From positions 558,001 to 622,000 of the forward strand of contig NZ_NKFL01000004.1 in assembly GCF_002223055.1 (NCBI RefSeq): a DNA stretch of 64,000 nt. The letters are read 5' to 3'. Under the pieces are notes generated by a model, which was not told the DNA's origin, ran no database searches, and saw only the letters and a program-made list of their open reading frames with translations. Below are positions 52,684 through 63,320 of this stretch, piece after piece; position 1 is the first letter of the stretch, and each line of letters begins with the position of its first letter. The DNA comes from Burkholderia sp. HI2500. Lineage in GTDB: Bacteria > Pseudomonadota > Gammaproteobacteria > Burkholderiales > Burkholderiaceae. A program made the translations under genes and the position numbers.

Positions 52684-53865
52684 ATGGGTGGGCACATGGA
52701 CGATCGATCCGACAACGAATTTCCGATAGCGCCGCCCGTGCCCCGCAAGGGGCGCGGTGCGGTCGACAACCTGCAGGGGCGATACGAGATCGCGCAGCGC
52801 GAAGCGGTCGACGACGGCTGGACACACGAGTCGGACGATACCGATTTCCCCGCGCCGCTGCGCACGCAGGTCTTCGAGGAGCGTGCGAAGAGCATCCTGA
52901 CGCACAACCAGTCACCCGACATTCCATTCAGCGTATCGCTCAATCCGTATCGCGGCTGCGAGCACGGTTGCATCTATTGCTTCGCGCGGCCGACGCACAG
53001 TTATCTCGGCCTGTCGCCGGGGCTCGATTTCGAAAGCCGCATCTATGCGAAGGTCAATGCGGCCGAACTGCTCGAGCGCGAGATTTCACGCAAGCGCTAC
53101 GTGCCGGAGCCGATCGCGCTCGGCGTCAACACCGACGCCTACCAGCCGGTCGAGCGCGACCTGCGCATCACGCGCAGCGTGATCCAGGTGATGCACGATC
53201 GCGGGTTGCCGTTCGCCGCGATCACGAAGTCGTCGCTGATCGAGCGTGATCTCGACCTGCTCGCACCGATGGCCGAACGCGGGCAGGTGATGGCGGCGGT
53301 CACGATCACGACACTCGATGCCGATCTCGCGCGCACGCTCGAGCCGCGCGCGGCAACGCCGGCGCGCCGGTTGCGTACGATTCGTGCGCTGAGCGAGGCG
53401 GGTGTGCCGGTCGGCGTGAGCATTGCCCCGATGATTCCGTTCGTCACCGAGCCCGACATGGAGCGCGTGCTCGAGGCGTGCGCGGAAGCCGGCGCGACGC
53501 ATGCGAGCTACATCATCCTGAGGCTGCCGTGGGAAGTCGCGCCGCTGTTCAAGAACTGGCTTGCCGCGCATTTTCCCGATCGCGCGGAGCGCGTGATGAA
53601 CCGCGTGCGCGACATGCGCGGCGGGAAGGACTACGACTCGGATTTCTCGAAACGGATGAAGGGCGAGGGGATCTGGGCCGACCTGCTGCGGCAGCGTTTC
53701 CGCCAGGCCGTCAAGCGGCTCGGGTTGAACGAGCGCACGAACGGGATTCTCGATCTGTCGCAGTTTCGCGGTGCGCCGGCTGCTGCGGCGCCGCGCATTG
53801 CTGTTCGTTCAGCCGCGACGCGGTCGACGCAGTCGCGTGACGACACGCAATTGAACCTGTTCTGA
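52684..53865 (+). CDS. PA0069-family radical SAM protein, SOS-controlled
   Basis: A 393-residue radical SAM protein related to spore photoproduct lyase (SplB-like). The [4Fe-4S] motif is RGCEHGCIYCFARPTHSYL (C-x3-C-x2-C); GVNTDAYQPVERDLRITRSV and ITKSSLIERDLDLLAPMAE are family motifs; the C-terminal 90 residues (LRLPWEVAPLFKNWL, then DMRGGKDYDSDFSKRMKGEG) are usual. The P. aeruginosa member, PA0069, is reported in the LexA regulon; the SOS box here agrees. A DNA-repair role is inferred. Two start codons exist (52684, 52696); I cannot choose firmly. Confidence 0.88.
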   Translation: MGGHMDDRSDNEFPIAPPVPRKGRGAVDNLQGRYEIAQREAVDDGWTHESDDTDFPAPLRTQVFEERAKSILTHNQSPDIPFSVSLNPYRGCEHGCIYCFARPTHSYLGLSPGLDFESRIYAKVNAAELLEREISRKRYVPEPIALGVNTDAYQPVERDLRITRSVIQVMHDRGLPFAAITKSSLIERDLDLLAPMAERGQVMAAVTITTLDADLARTLEPRAATPARRLRTIRALSEAGVPVGVSIAPMIPFVTEPDMERVLEACAEAGATHASYIILRLPWEVAPLFKNWLAAHFPDRAERVMNRVRDMRGGKDYDSDFSKRMKGEGIWADLLRQRFRQAVKRLGLNERTNGILDLSQFRGAPAAAAPRIAVRSAATRSTQSRDDTQLNLF

Positions 53866-53914
53866 CCGGCGTGCCAAACCGGCGCAAGGCGCCGGTGCGT
53901 AGCGGCCGTCACGC

Positions 53915-54382
53915 TTACTGCGAAATCTGCTTGGCTGCTTCGACCTGTGACTCGAAGTACGTCTGGAACGACAGCGCGAGTGCGGTCATCAGCAGGAATG
54001 CACCGATCAGCAGCGAGAAGATCACCACGAAGATCACGGTCCAGCCCGACTTGCTGTGCTTGCCCGTCTCTGCGTTGAATTGCGCATCCCATTTTTCGTC
54101 GGGGCGCAGCCCGTAGACGAGCGCGGCGAGAAACGCTGCCAGCAGCGAGATCGCGCCGGGAACGGCAAGCCACCAGCCGAGGCCCGCGCTGCGCTGGGTT
54201 GCGGCGAGCAGGAGGAAGCCCGGGATGCCGACGATCGTCGCGAGCAGGTGTGCCCAGCCGAACACGTCGCGGAAGCCATACAGATAGAAGCGGTGCGCGC
54301 CGAGCGATCCGAACAGGAACGCGAGGGCGGCGGTGAGCGTCTTGGAGCGAAAGCGGCGGGACGGTGCGGTGCTGCTGGACAT
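53915..54382 (-). CDS. TM2-domain membrane protein
   Basis: A 155-residue inner-membrane protein. The TM2 pair (residues 15-80: ALAFLFGSLGAHRFYLYGFR, VFGWAHLLATIVGIPGFLLLAA) is followed by a third helix (LAVPGAISLLAAFLAALVYG) and a fourth (VIFVVIFSLLIGAFLLMTAL). The family's function is unknown. Start MSSSTAPS chosen as the more conserved beginning; a longer in-frame N-terminus up to 54451 is possible. It is convergent with the radical SAM gene. Confidence 0.85.
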   Translation of the reverse strand: MSSSTAPSRRFRSKTLTAALAFLFGSLGAHRFYLYGFRDVFGWAHLLATIVGIPGFLLLAATQRSAGLGWWLAVPGAISLLAAFLAALVYGLRPDEKWDAQFNAETGKHSKSGWTVIFVVIFSLLIGAFLLMTALALSFQTYFESQVEAAKQISQ

Positions 54383-54491
54383 GGATGGCGGCGTGTTGTC
54401 GTTGGCATGGACGGCCGGCGGGCCGGCGCGGGCGCGCGGCCCGGCACGCATTCTACGATGCCCGGTCGGGCCCGGTCACCCCTGTCCTGCG

Positions 54492-55631
54492 TCAAGGTGC
54501 CGCATAGGTCACGCGGTAGATCGCGCCCGCATAGTCGTCGCTGACGAGCAGCGAGCCGTCCGGCAGCGGCAGTACGTCGGCGGGGCGTCCCCATACCGTG
54601 CCGTCGGGTCGCAGCCCGCCGGTGACAAACGGAGTCTGGCGCGCCTGGCTGCCATCCGCCGAAACGACGACGCGCATCACGCGGTAGCCGACCTTCGTGC
54701 TGCGATTCCACGAGCCGTGTTCGGCGATGAAGACATTATTGCGATACGAGGCCGGAAACATCGACCCTGTATAGAAGCGCATGCCGAGTGCTGCGACGTG
54801 TGCGCCGAGTTTCAATACAGGCGGCACATAGCGGCGGCATACGTCGGCGCTGCCGAATTCGGGGTCGGGCGTGTCGCCGCCATGGCAGTATGGGAAACCG
54901 AAGTCGAGGCCGGCACGCGGTGCGCGGTTCAGCTTGTCGTCGGGCACGTCGTCGCCCATCATGTCGCGGCCGTTGTCAGTAAACCAAAGCTCGCCCGAAT
55001 CCGGGTGCCACGCGAAGCCGACCGTATTGCGTACGCCGCGGGCAACAACCTCATTCCCGCTGCCGTCCGCTTTCATGCGTGCGATGATCGCGTAGCGGCT
55101 GCGATCGGCGAGACAGACGTTGCACGGTGCGCCGGTCGGTACATACAGCTTGCCGTCGGGGCCGAACGCGATGAATTTCCAGCCGTGATGGTGTTCGGTC
55201 GGCAGCGCGTCGGTGACGACGGCGGGTGCGGGCGGCATGGCCAGCCGGTCGTCGATGTGGTCGAGACGCAGGATGCGTGAGACGGCGGATATATAGAGTG
55301 CGCCGCCACGGTAGGCGACGCCGACCGGCATGTCGAGCCCGGACGCTACAACATAGCGCGCGCTGATCCGGCCCTCGTGCATGACGAACGCGTGAACGCG
55401 GCCTTCCCGCGTGCCGACATACAGGATGCCGCGCGGCGACCACGCCATTTCGCGCGCGGTCGGTACCGCGTCGGCCAGCACTTCGACGTGGAAGCCGGGC
55501 GGCACGACGAGTTCGCCCACCGGCAACGGCGCGGCAAACGCCAGTGCGGACGCGAGGCAGGCAAGGCCGGCGAGCAGCGCCGCGAAACGGTGCTGCGCGC
55601 GGCGCATCGAGGCGGCGCGAAGGGGCGGCAT
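54492..55631 (-). CDS. PQQ-dependent sugar (L-sorbosone-type) dehydrogenase
   Basis: A 379-residue exported beta-propeller. The signal peptide is residues 9-34 ([20 protein letters not shown]). Propeller motifs include [60 protein letters not shown] and [34 protein letters not shown] is conserved in the sorbosone dehydrogenase family. A Cys pair (PCNVC) is visible. It would oxidise a sugar in the periplasm with PQQ. A second start at 55607 is equally good. The open frame continues far upstream over rpsP and rimM on the other strand; that part is not coding. Confidence 0.82.
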
Positions 55632-55784
55632 GACGGTGTGGAACGTCCCGGACACGACGATTGTATGCCCGGCGGACAGGCCGCCTCCGGATTTTTTCCG
55701 CGTAAGTGTTTGTTGTACCTCTGGTTTCCGGCTATAATCGCGTGTTTCAGTAGTTTCGAACCCGGTTTTCCCGAAGGACATCAT

Positions 55785-56039
55785 ATGGTTATCATCCGTC
55801 TGGCTCGTGGCGGCTCGAAGAAGCGCCCGTTCTACAACATCGTTGCTACCGATTCGCGCAACCGTCGTGACGGCCGCTTCATCGAGCGCGTCGGTTTCTA
55901 CAACCCGGTCGCTACGAAGGGCGAATCGCTGCGTATCGCTCAGGATCGCCTGACGTACTGGCAAGGTGTTGGCGCGCAACTGTCGCCGACCGTCCAGCGT
56001 CTCGTGAAGGAAGCGCAAAAGGCGCAACCGGCTGCCTAA
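55785..56039 (+). CDS. rpsP: 30S ribosomal protein S16
   Basis: An 84-residue S16. [20 protein letters not shown] and the following [11 protein letters not shown] motif ([19 protein letters not shown]) are diagnostic. It opens the rpsP-rimM-trmD-rplS operon. AAGGACATC precedes the ATG. The promoter region (55690-55750) is AT-rich. Confidence 0.98.
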
Positions 56040-56081
56040 CATGGCACGGTGTGCCGGTCGTGCCGGCTGTGAGGTGCATTG

Positions 56082-56762
56082 ATGGCGGGTCACGATTCCG
56101 GTAATGCAAGGCGCGGGCGTGCGTCGTTTGGCGCATTCGTCCGCAAGCCGGTCGAGCGCGACGCTGTCGCGAACGCCGGTCAGGCTGCCGAGCAGCAGGG
56201 CAGTCTCGAAGTGGCGCAAGCCTGGCCCGACGATGCCGTCGAGGTCGGAGCGGTGGTCGACGCCTATGGCCTGAAGGGTTGGGTCAAGGTGGCGACGCAT
56301 GCCGACGCCGGCCGCGGCGGCGATGCGCTGCTCAAGGCGCGCCACTGGTGGCTGGAACGCGGAGCGGAGCGGCTTTCCGTCCGCATCGTGCAGTCGAAGG
56401 CGCACAGCGACACCGTCGTTGCGCAACCCGCGGGCGTCAGCGACCGCGATGCCGCGTACGCGATGCGCGGCTTTCGCGTGTTCGTGCGCCGGGAAGATTT
56501 CCCGGCATTGGCCGCGGACGAATTCTATTGGGTCGACCTGATCGGTCTCGACGTCGTCAACGAGCAATCGGTGGCACTCGGGAAGGTGAGCGGGATGATC
56601 GACAATGGCGTGCATTCGATCATGCGTGTCGAGTATCCGGCGACCGGCAAAGACGGTCAGCCGACCACCGACGAGCGGTTGATTCCGTTCGTCGGCGTAT
56701 ACGTCAAAACGGTGGATCAGGCGGCACGTCGTATCGTCGTCGACTGGGAAGCCGATTACTGA
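56082..56762 (+). CDS. rimM: Ribosome maturation factor RimM
   Basis: A 226-residue RimM. The N-terminal 45 residues are an extra, low-conservation tail seen in Burkholderia. The RimM domain follows ([20 protein letters not shown]), then the PRC barrel ([55 protein letters not shown]). It assists 30S head assembly through S19. The stop is one base from the trmD start. Confidence 0.95.
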   Translation: MAGHDSGNARRGRASFGAFVRKPVERDAVANAGQAAEQQGSLEVAQAWPDDAVEVGAVVDAYGLKGWVKVATHADAGRGGDALLKARHWWLERGAERLSVRIVQSKAHSDTVVAQPAGVSDRDAAYAMRGFRVFVRREDFPALAADEFYWVDLIGLDVVNEQSVALGKVSGMIDNGVHSIMRVEYPATGKDGQPTTDERLIPFVGVYVKTVDQAARRIVVDWEADY

Positions 56763-56763
56763 A

Positions 56764-57558
56764 ATGAACCAGGTTACCGAGAGCGCGGTGCAGTTCGACG
56801 TCGTCACGCTCTTTCCCGAGATGTTCCGTGCACTGACCGACTGGGGGATCACCAGCCGGGCCGTCAAGCAAGGGCGCTTCGGGCTGCGCACCTGGAATCC
56901 GCGTGATTTCACGACGGACAACTACCGCACGGTCGACGATCGTCCGTACGGCGGTGGTCCGGGCATGGTGATGCTGGCCAGGCCGCTCGAAGCCGCAATC
57001 GATGCCGCGAAAGCGGCGCAGGCGGAGCAGGGCATCGCGAGCACGCGTGTCGTGATGATGTCGCCGCAGGGCGCGCCGCTCACGCACGATCGTGCGGTGC
57101 GGATGGCGCAGGAACCCGGTGTCGTCGTGCTGTGCGGCCGCTACGAAGCGATCGACCAGCGCCTGCTCGATCGTTGCGTCGACGAGGAAATCAGCCTCGG
57201 CGATTTCGTCCTGTCCGGCGGAGAATTGCCGGCGATGGCGATGATGGATGCTGTCGTACGATTGCTGCCTGGTGTGCTGAACGATTCGCTGTCGGCCGTG
57301 CAGGACAGTTTCGCTGACGGCCTGCTCGATTGTCCGCACTACACGCGCCCCGAGGAATACGACGGCGTGCGCGTACCGGACGTGCTGCTCGGCGGGCATC
57401 ATGCCGAGATCGAGAAGTGGCGGCGCCAGGAAGCATTGAGGAATACGCTGCGGAAGCGGCCGGACCTGATCGTCCGGGCGCGCCGCGAGAAGTTGTTGAG
57501 CCGCGCCGACGAGGCGTGGCTCGCGAACCTCGCACGCGAAGCGAAGGACGCCTCCTGA
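56764..57558 (+). CDS. trmD: tRNA (guanine-N1)-methyltransferase
   Basis: A 264-residue SPOUT methyltransferase. The knot region motifs [40 protein letters not shown] and [19 protein letters not shown] are all present. It makes m1G37 in tRNA, preventing frameshifts. It is tightly linked to rimM. Confidence 0.98.
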   Translation: MNQVTESAVQFDVVTLFPEMFRALTDWGITSRAVKQGRFGLRTWNPRDFTTDNYRTVDDRPYGGGPGMVMLARPLEAAIDAAKAAQAEQGIASTRVVMMSPQGAPLTHDRAVRMAQEPGVVVLCGRYEAIDQRLLDRCVDEEISLGDFVLSGGELPAMAMMDAVVRLLPGVLNDSLSAVQDSFADGLLDCPHYTRPEEYDGVRVPDVLLGGHHAEIEKWRRQEALRNTLRKRPDLIVRARREKLLSRADEAWLANLAREAKDAS

Positions 57559-57691
57559 GGCGGCTGCGCGAGCGGGAATTGGCGGTGCCGTACATGCGTG
57601 TGCGGCGCCTGATGTGAATCCATCCTCTATCGGGGCCAGGCCTGGAAGCAGGCGGGTGTGAACGCCGACACGATGGCATAAGGAGTCAGTA

Positions 57692-58084
57692 ATGAATCTG
57701 ATCGCAAAACTTGAGCAGGAAGAAATCGAGCGCGCGCTCGCCGGCAAGACGATCCCCGAATTCGCCCCGGGCGACACGGTGATCGTGAACGTGAACGTGG
57801 TTGAAGGTAACCGCAAGCGCGTTCAGGCTTACGAAGGCGTCGTGATCGCGATTCGCAATCGTGGTCTGAACTCGAACTTCATCGTCCGCAAGATCTCGTC
57901 GGGCGAAGGCGTCGAGCGTACGTTCCAGACGTACTCGCCGCTGCTGGCAAGCATCGTCGTGAAGCGCCGCGGTGATGTGCGTCGTGCGAAGCTGTACTAC
58001 CTGCGCGAGCGTTCGGGCAAGTCGGCTCGTATCAAGGAAAAGCTGGTGTCGAAGGATCGCGCCGCAGCAGCTTCCCAAGAGTAA
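57692..58084 (+). CDS. rplS: 50S ribosomal protein L19
   Basis: A 130-residue L19. [40 protein letters not shown] and [20 protein letters not shown] are signatures, with a basic C-terminus. It ends the ribosomal operon, 133 bases after trmD, followed by a terminator. Confidence 0.98.
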   Translation: MNLIAKLEQEEIERALAGKTIPEFAPGDTVIVNVNVVEGNRKRVQAYEGVVIAIRNRGLNSNFIVRKISSGEGVERTFQTYSPLLASIVVKRRGDVRRAKLYYLRERSGKSARIKEKLVSKDRAAAASQE

Positions 58085-58095
58085 GAGCTGTAAGG

Positions 58096-58123
58096 AAAAA
58101 GCACCCAACCGGGTGCTTTTTTC
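58096..58123 (+). terminator. Terminator of the rpsP-rplS operon
   Basis: AAAAGCACCC-AACC-GGGTGCTTTTTT, perfect stem and T-run, 12 bases after the stop. Confidence 0.95.
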
Positions 58124-58171
58124 ATTCTGGCGCGAGAATATGCTCGATACGACACGAACCCGAGAGCCCCA

Positions 58172-58858
58172 TTGAATCGCCGCCCCATCATCGATCCCGA
58201 AGTCCTGCCGGTCGAAGGCACCGGCGCCGGCCTGCCGGCCATCGATTCCCGCCTGATGACGCCGTCCGGCCTGCGCGACCGTTTCGCGCGCACGCTCGAA
58301 TGGAGCGTCGAGCCCGGCGAGGCGAGGCTGCAGGAGGGCGTCGATCCACGCAGCGCGGCCGTCCTCGTGCCGCTCGTCGTCCGTGAGTCCGGCCTCACCA
58401 TGCTGCTGACCCAGCGCGCCGACCACCTGAACGACCACGCCGGGCAGATCAGCTTCCCCGGCGGTCGTCGCGAACCGTTCGATCGCGATGCAACCGCCAC
58501 CGCGTTGCGCGAGGCGAAGGAAGAGATCGGTCTGGCAGACGAGCGTGTCGAGATCCTCGGCGCGCTGCCCGACTACCTGACTGGTACGGGCTTTTGCGTG
58601 ACACCGGTGGTCGGCCTCGTACATCCGCCGTTCACCGTGCAGGCCGACACGTTCGAAGTGGCCGAGATTTTCGAGGTTCCGCTCGCGTTCCTGATGAATC
58701 CCGCCAACCATCAGGTCCGTGTGTTCCGCTGGGAAGGCGGCGAGCGTCGTTTTTTTGCGATGCCCTATCCGAATGGCGAACCCGGCGGGCATTACTTCAT
58801 CTGGGGCGCAACTGCCGGCATGTTGCGCAATCTGTACCGCTTCTTGGCCGCCGGCTAG
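58172..58858 (+). CDS. nudL: CoA pyrophosphatase (Nudix, NudL type)
   Basis: A 228-residue Nudix hydrolase. The UPF0035 motif LLTQRADHLNDHAGQISFPG is immediately before the Nudix box GRREPFDRDATATALREAKE-EIG, the mark of CoA-specific members. It splits CoA to phosphopantetheine and 3',5'-ADP. The TTG start at 58172 is used; no in-frame ATG lies upstream. It is separated from rplS by a terminator. Confidence 0.9.
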   Translation: MNRRPIIDPEVLPVEGTGAGLPAIDSRLMTPSGLRDRFARTLEWSVEPGEARLQEGVDPRSAAVLVPLVVRESGLTMLLTQRADHLNDHAGQISFPGGRREPFDRDATATALREAKEEIGLADERVEILGALPDYLTGTGFCVTPVVGLVHPPFTVQADTFEVAEIFEVPLAFLMNPANHQVRVFRWEGGERRFFAMPYPNGEPGGHYFIWGATAGMLRNLYRFLAAG

Positions 58859-58978
58859 GCGTGCACGGTTGTCGGCGTGCGTGGCCGGCTGGCGGGCGGC
58901 TGCACCGGCAGCCATCCGGTGCTTACGCTGTGCTATCGTTATGCAAAAAATGACATAACTCCGAAGACGGCGCCACGC

Positions 58979-59917
58979 ATGACTTTCTTTTCGGTTCTCC
59001 TCGCTCTCATCATCGAACAGGTCCGCGCGTTGTCGCCGAACAATCCGGTGTTCGCGCTGTTCCAGTTTCATGCGGAAACCGTCGCGCATGGTCTCGACGC
59101 GGGCAAGCAGAAGCACGGCATCCTCGCCTGGCTCGCGGTCGTGCTGCCGTGGGTGCTGATCGTCGCGCTGATCTATTTCCTGCTGTTCAAGGTGAGCTTC
59201 GTGCTCGCATTCATCTGGAACGTCGTCGTCGTGTATTTCACGCTCGGCTTCCGTCAGTTCAGCCATTACTTCACCGACATCCACCTCGCGCTCAATAACG
59301 ACGACGTGCCGCGTGCGCGCGAAATCCTGCACGAGTGGACGGGCATCGACACGGTCGACATGCCGGTCGGCGAAATCGTCCGCCATACGCTGATTCACGC
59401 CGTGGTCGCATCGCATCGCCACGTGTTCGGCGTGTTCTTCTGGTATGTGCTGCCGATCGGCCCGGCCGGTGCCGTGCTGTACCGGATTTCCGAATACCTC
59501 GCACGCAGCTGGTCGACGCCGGGCGACGACCGCACGGCGGCCTTCTCGACGTTCGCGCAGCGTGCGTTCTTCGTGATCGACTGGATTCCCGCGCGATTGA
59601 CCGCGCTCGGCTTCGCGATCGTCGGCAATTTCGAGGACGCGATCTATGCGTGGCGCAACCACACGCGCCAATGGCCCGATCCGAACGATGGCGTCCTGCT
59701 GGCAGCCGGCAGCGGTGCGCTCGGCGCACGCCTCGCGGGGCCGCTCGCGGAACCGTCGAGCCTCGATGCGCTGGCCGTCGGCGACAGCGGCCCGTTGACG
59801 GTCGGTGACGATTGCACGCCGCGTACGCTGCAATCCGCGGTGGGTCTCGTCTGGCGTGCGGTGATCCTGTGGATGATTCTGCTGCTGATGCTGACACTCG
59901 CCGTCTGGGTGTCGTGA
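58979..59917 (+). CDS. CobD/CbiB-family membrane protein
   Basis: A 312-residue membrane protein with about four helices (MTFFSVLLALIIEQVRAL; WLAVVLPWVLIVALIYFLLF; VFGVFFWYVLPIGPAGAVLY; AVILWMILLLMLTLAVWVS). It shows the CobD/CbiB fold of adenosylcobinamide-phosphate synthase but, as in many betaproteobacteria, lies away from cobalamin genes. The family is also annotated as AmpE-like/YhbP-like by some. A role in B12 synthesis is not supported by neighbours. Confidence 0.75.
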   Translation: MTFFSVLLALIIEQVRALSPNNPVFALFQFHAETVAHGLDAGKQKHGILAWLAVVLPWVLIVALIYFLLFKVSFVLAFIWNVVVVYFTLGFRQFSHYFTDIHLALNNDDVPRAREILHEWTGIDTVDMPVGEIVRHTLIHAVVASHRHVFGVFFWYVLPIGPAGAVLYRISEYLARSWSTPGDDRTAAFSTFAQRAFFVIDWIPARLTALGFAIVGNFEDAIYAWRNHTRQWPDPNDGVLLAAGSGALGARLAGPLAEPSSLDALAVGDSGPLTVGDDCTPRTLQSAVGLVWRAVILWMILLLMLTLAVWVS

Positions 59918-59946
59918 CGGGGCAGTGCGGTATCCGATGAAAGGCA

Positions 59947-59974
59947 GAAGGCCGGCTTGAAGCCGGCCTTCTTG
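59947..59974. terminator. Bidirectional terminator
   Basis: AGAAGGCCGGCTT and AAGCCGGCCTTCT around a very short loop, with T residues after. It separates the convergent CobD-like and DUF2007 genes. Confidence 0.85.
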
Positions 59975-59981
59975 CTGTGGG

Positions 59982-60302
59982 TCAGTCGTCTTCCAGCGGA
60001 TCGCGCACGGCGCCGCATTGCCAGCACGCGGTGAACTGGGCTTCGAGCGCCTCACCGCACTGTCGGCAGCGCCACGGCGCGGCGCCGGCCGACGGGCCGT
60101 GCGACGCGGCATCGAGGAGCCGGCGTGCGAGTGCGTCGTCGCGTTCGTCGTCGAGCCACAGTTCGGGCGTGCAGGCGTCGGCGGGCAGGCCGCCGAGCGC
60201 GCCGGTCGCGTAGCAGTTATGCAGCTCGCAACCGATGCCGGCTACCTGAAGCACGTTGGCCCAATGCTGCGCCGTCGCGAGATCGGGTGCCTTGAAACGC
60301 AT
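59982..60302 (-). CDS. DUF2007 protein with C-terminal zinc ribbon
   Basis: A 106-residue protein. The N-terminal 55 residues are the DUF2007 ferredoxin-like fold (DLATAQHWANVLQVAGIGCE). The C-terminal 35 residues hold a CxxC...CxxC zinc ribbon (WRCRQCGEALEAQFTACWQC). The function is not known. It lies upstream of nothing on the same strand and 66 bases downstream of the rsgA end. Confidence 0.8.
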   Translation of the reverse strand: MRFKAPDLATAQHWANVLQVAGIGCELHNCYATGALGGLPADACTPELWLDDERDDALARRLLDAASHGPSAGAAPWRCRQCGEALEAQFTACWQCGAVRDPLEDD

Positions 60303-60368
60303 CGCGGCTCCTGTCGGTGAACGCCGGCCCGCATGGTACCGGCTGCCCGCCGCGCGCGTGCCGCGCGG

Positions 60369-61310
60369 TCAGCGGACGATCTGGCTCGCCTCGTGCACGA
60401 GCTGCGCATACAGCGCATGCCGCGACGGTGCGATGCGGCCGTCGGCGACAGCGTCGAGAATCGCGCAGCCGGGTTCGTGCAGATGATGGCAATTATAGAA
60501 ACGGCAGTCGGCCAGCAGCGGCCGGAACTCCGGGAAGGCGCGCTCGAGACGGCCTTCCGTCAGGTGGTAGAGGCCGAATTCCTGGAAGCCCGGCGAATCG
60601 ATCAGCGCGCCGCCGCCCGCCAACGGGTAGAGGCGCGTGAACGTCGTCGTGTGACGGCCGCTGTTGAGTGCGGCCGAAATCTCGCGCGTGGCGGCTTCGG
60701 CATCGGGAACGAGCAGGTTCACGAGCGTCGACTTGCCCATCCCGGACTGGCCGAGCAGGATCGTCGAATGCCCGGCGAGGTGCGGCATCAGTTGTGCGCG
60801 CGCGTCGTCGGGCGAGCCCTTCACGGACAGCTCGAGCACGTCGTAGCCAAGGGCGCGGTAGGGCGCGAGGCGTTCGCGCGCGATCGGCAGCGCGGCTTCG
60901 ACGTCGATCTTGTTCAGCACGACGAGCGGCTTCAGCTCGTTCGCCTCGGCGGCGATCAGCGCGCGGCCGAGCAGGTCCTCGCTGAAGTAGGGCTCGGTCG
61001 CGAGCACGATCAGCAATTGATCGAGGTTGGCCGCGAACAGCTTCGACTTGAACTGGTCGGAACGGTACAGCAGGTTGCGCCGCTCGCCGATCTCGACGAT
61101 GACGCCCTGGTCGGCCGATGCGAGTTCGTACACGACACGGTCGCCGACTGCGATGTCGCTCTTCTTGCCGCGCGGGAAGCACTGCAGCATCGGGCCGCCG
61201 TCGTCGGGCGCGACGATGTAGTGGCGCCCGTGCGCCGCGATCACGCGGCCTTCGACCCGTTGCGCATTCGACGCGCGCGGGGCCGGCTTGCGGGAGGTCG
61301 GCCGGCTCAT
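60369..61310 (-). CDS. rsgA: Small ribosomal subunit biogenesis GTPase RsgA
   Basis: A 313-residue circularly permuted GTPase. OB domain (residues 20-90: [20 protein letters not shown]), then G4 [12 protein letters not shown]1 [14 protein letters not shown] and G3 [11 protein letters not shown] in that order. The C-terminal zinc site is [14 protein letters not shown]. It checks late 30S maturation. Its ATG overlaps the stop of the M48 protease gene (ATGA), so the two are co-translated. Confidence 0.96.
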   Translation of the reverse strand: MSRPTSRKPAPRASNAQRVEGRVIAAHGRHYIVAPDDGGPMLQCFPRGKKSDIAVGDRVVYELASADQGVIVEIGERRNLLYRSDQFKSKLFAANLDQLLIVLATEPYFSEDLLGRALIAAEANELKPLVVLNKIDVEAALPIARERLAPYRALGYDVLELSVKGSPDDARAQLMPHLAGHSTILLGQSGMGKSTLVNLLVPDAEAATREISAALNSGRHTTTFTRLYPLAGGGALIDSPGFQEFGLYHLTEGRLERAFPEFRPLLADCRFYNCHHLHEPGCAILDAVADGRIAPSRHALYAQLVHEASQIVR

Positions 61311-62566
61311 GCGTGCTGCATCAGGCGGTCGATCCGCTGCGACGCAGGCGGATGCGAGTAGTAGAAGGCCGTGTAGACGGGGTCGGGCGTCAGCGTCGAC
61401 GCGTTGTCCTCATAGAGCTTCACGAGCGCGCTGACGAGATCCTGCGCGTCGGTCTGGCTGGCCGCGAATGCGTCGGCCTCGAATTCGTGCTTGCGCGACG
61501 TGAGGCTGCCGAACGGCGTTGCGAAGAACAGGAACACGGGAATCGCGAGGAAGAACAGCACGAGTGCGGCGCCCGCGTTGCTCGTGTCGAGCGATGGCGT
61601 GACGCCGAGCCCCGTGTAGAACCACGTGCGTTGCGCCAGCCAGCCGAGCAGCGCGAGCAGCACGAGGCTCAGCACGAACGACACGAGCATCCGCTTCATC
61701 ACGTGGCGGCGCTTGAAGTGGCCGAGTTCGTGCGCGAGCACGGCCTCGATTTCCTGGCCGGACAGGCGCGCGAGCAGCGTGTCGAAGAACACGATCCGCT
61801 TCGATGCGCCGAAGCCCGTGAAGTACGCGTTGCCGTGCGCGGAGCGGCGGCTGCCGTCCATCACGAACAGCCCCTTCGCCGCAAAGCCGCAGCGCTTCAT
61901 CAGCGACTCGATGCGCGCGCGCAGCGCGTCGTCCTTCAGCGGTTCGAACTTGTTGAAGATCGGTGCGATGAAGGTCGGGTAGATCAGCAGCACGAGCATC
62001 TGGAATGCGACCCAGACGATCCAGGTCCACAGCCACCACAGGCTGCCGGCCTGGTTCATCAGCCACAGCACGACGAACAGCAGCGGCAGGCCGAGCGCGG
62101 CGCCGAGCAGCGAGTTTTTCAGCATGTCGGTGAAGAACAGCCGCTTCGTCATCCGGTTGAAGCCGAAACGCTGTTCGATCCCGAACTGGCGGTAATACTC
62201 GAACGGGACGTCGATGACGCTCGTGATCACGAGCACCGCCGCGACGAGCGCGACTTGCTGCCCGTAGCCGCGGCCGATCCAGCCGGTGAGCAGCGTGTCG
62301 AGCGCGCCGACGCCGCCGAGCAGCGTGAGACCGACCAGCACGGCCGCGCTGACGACGATTTCGAGCATCGTCAGCCGGGTGCGCTCGACCGTATAGTCGG
62401 CCGCGCGCTGGTGGGCGGTCAGCGGGATGGTTGCGCTGAACTGCGCGGGGACGTCGTTACGGTGCGCCGCGACGAAGCGGATTTGCCGCGACGCGAGCCA
62501 CAGCTTGGTGACGACCATCGCGAGCACGGCGAGCGCGAACAGCAGGGTGAACGAAAAGGGTGACAT
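61307..62566 (-). CDS. M48 (Ste24-type) membrane metalloprotease
   Basis: A 419-residue protease with about seven helices ([57 protein letters not shown]). The zinc motif [10 protein letters not shown] is followed by a third ligand Glu in [10 protein letters not shown]. Residues [20 protein letters not shown] are typical of Ste24-like CaaX proteases. It probably removes damaged membrane proteins. The start MSPFSF at 62566 is preferred to a TTG four codons before. Confidence 0.92.
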   Translation of the reverse strand: MSPFSFTLLFALAVLAMVVTKLWLASRQIRFVAAHRNDVPAQFSATIPLTAHQRAADYTVERTRLTMLEIVVSAAVLVGLTLLGGVGALDTLLTGWIGRGYGQQVALVAAVLVITSVIDVPFEYYRQFGIEQRFGFNRMTKRLFFTDMLKNSLLGAALGLPLLFVVLWLMNQAGSLWWLWTWIVWVAFQMLVLLIYPTFIAPIFNKFEPLKDDALRARIESLMKRCGFAAKGLFVMDGSRRSAHGNAYFTGFGASKRIVFFDTLLARLSGQEIEAVLAHELGHFKRRHVMKRMLVSFVLSLVLLALLGWLAQRTWFYTGLGVTPSLDTSNAGAALVLFFLAIPVFLFFATPFGSLTSRKHEFEADAFAASQTDAQDLVSALVKLYEDNASTLTPDPVYTAFYYSHPPASQRIDRLMQHA

Positions 62567-62683
62567 CGAAGGCGCCAAAGGGTTCTATGCGAGAATTATA
62601 TGTTCTTGCGGACCGGCCCCGCTGATGCGATGCCGGCCGCCCGGGCGGCGCCGCGCGCCGTCCGCCATTTTCCAGGATGACTC

Positions 62684-63304
62684 ATGACCGATACCGCCGC
62701 TTCCGCCAGCCAGCCCGCGCTCGTGCGCAACGAGTTGAACCTCGTCTGGCTCGACATGGAGATGACGGGCCTCGACCCGGATAACGACCGCATCATCGAG
62801 ATCGCGGTCGTCGTGACCAATTCCACGCTCGACATCGCCGTCGAAGGCCCCGTGTTCGCGATCCACCAGAGCGACGAAACGCTCGCGAAGATGGATGACT
62901 GGAACAAGTCGACGCACGGCCGCTCGGGCCTGATCGACCGCGTGCGCGCGTCGACGGTGACCGAGGCGGAAGCCGCCGAGCAATTGCAGGCCTTCCTCGC
63001 GCAGTACGTGTCGCCCGGCAAGTCGCCGATGTGCGGCAACTCGATCTGCCAGGACCGCCGCTTCATGGCGCGCTGGATGCCCGAATTCGAGCGGTTCTTC
63101 CACTACCGCAACCTCGACGTCAGCACGCTCAAGGAGCTGTGCCGCCGTTGGCAGCCCGCGATCTACAAGGGTTTCCAGAAGCGGGCGATGCACACGGCGC
63201 TCGCGGACATCCACGAGTCGATCGACGAGCTGAAGTACTACCGCGAGCATTTCCTGATTCCGGCCGCGTCGGCTTCGGCAGGCGAGTCCGCGCCGGCCGC
63301 CTGA
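62684..63304 (+). CDS. orn: Oligoribonuclease
   Basis: A 206-residue DEDDh exonuclease. Motifs: [20 protein letters not shown] (Exo I), [20 protein letters not shown] (Exo II) and [20 protein letters not shown] (Exo III with the His). It degrades 2-5-nt RNAs, including pGpG from cyclic-di-GMP. It is divergent from the M48-rsgA pair. Confidence 0.97.
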   Translation: MTDTAASASQPALVRNELNLVWLDMEMTGLDPDNDRIIEIAVVVTNSTLDIAVEGPVFAIHQSDETLAKMDDWNKSTHGRSGLIDRVRASTVTEAEAAEQLQAFLAQYVSPGKSPMCGNSICQDRRFMARWMPEFERFFHYRNLDVSTLKELCRRWQPAIYKGFQKRAMHTALADIHESIDELKYYREHFLIPAASASAGESAPAA

Positions 63305-63320
63305 GCGGGCCGGCACGCGT

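Noticed and set aside
54492..56921. An open frame of 809 codons on the minus strand across rpsP and rimM
   Set aside because: Only the part to about 55631 matches a protein (sugar dehydrogenase with signal peptide). The rest is the antisense of strongly conserved ribosomal genes and has no domain.
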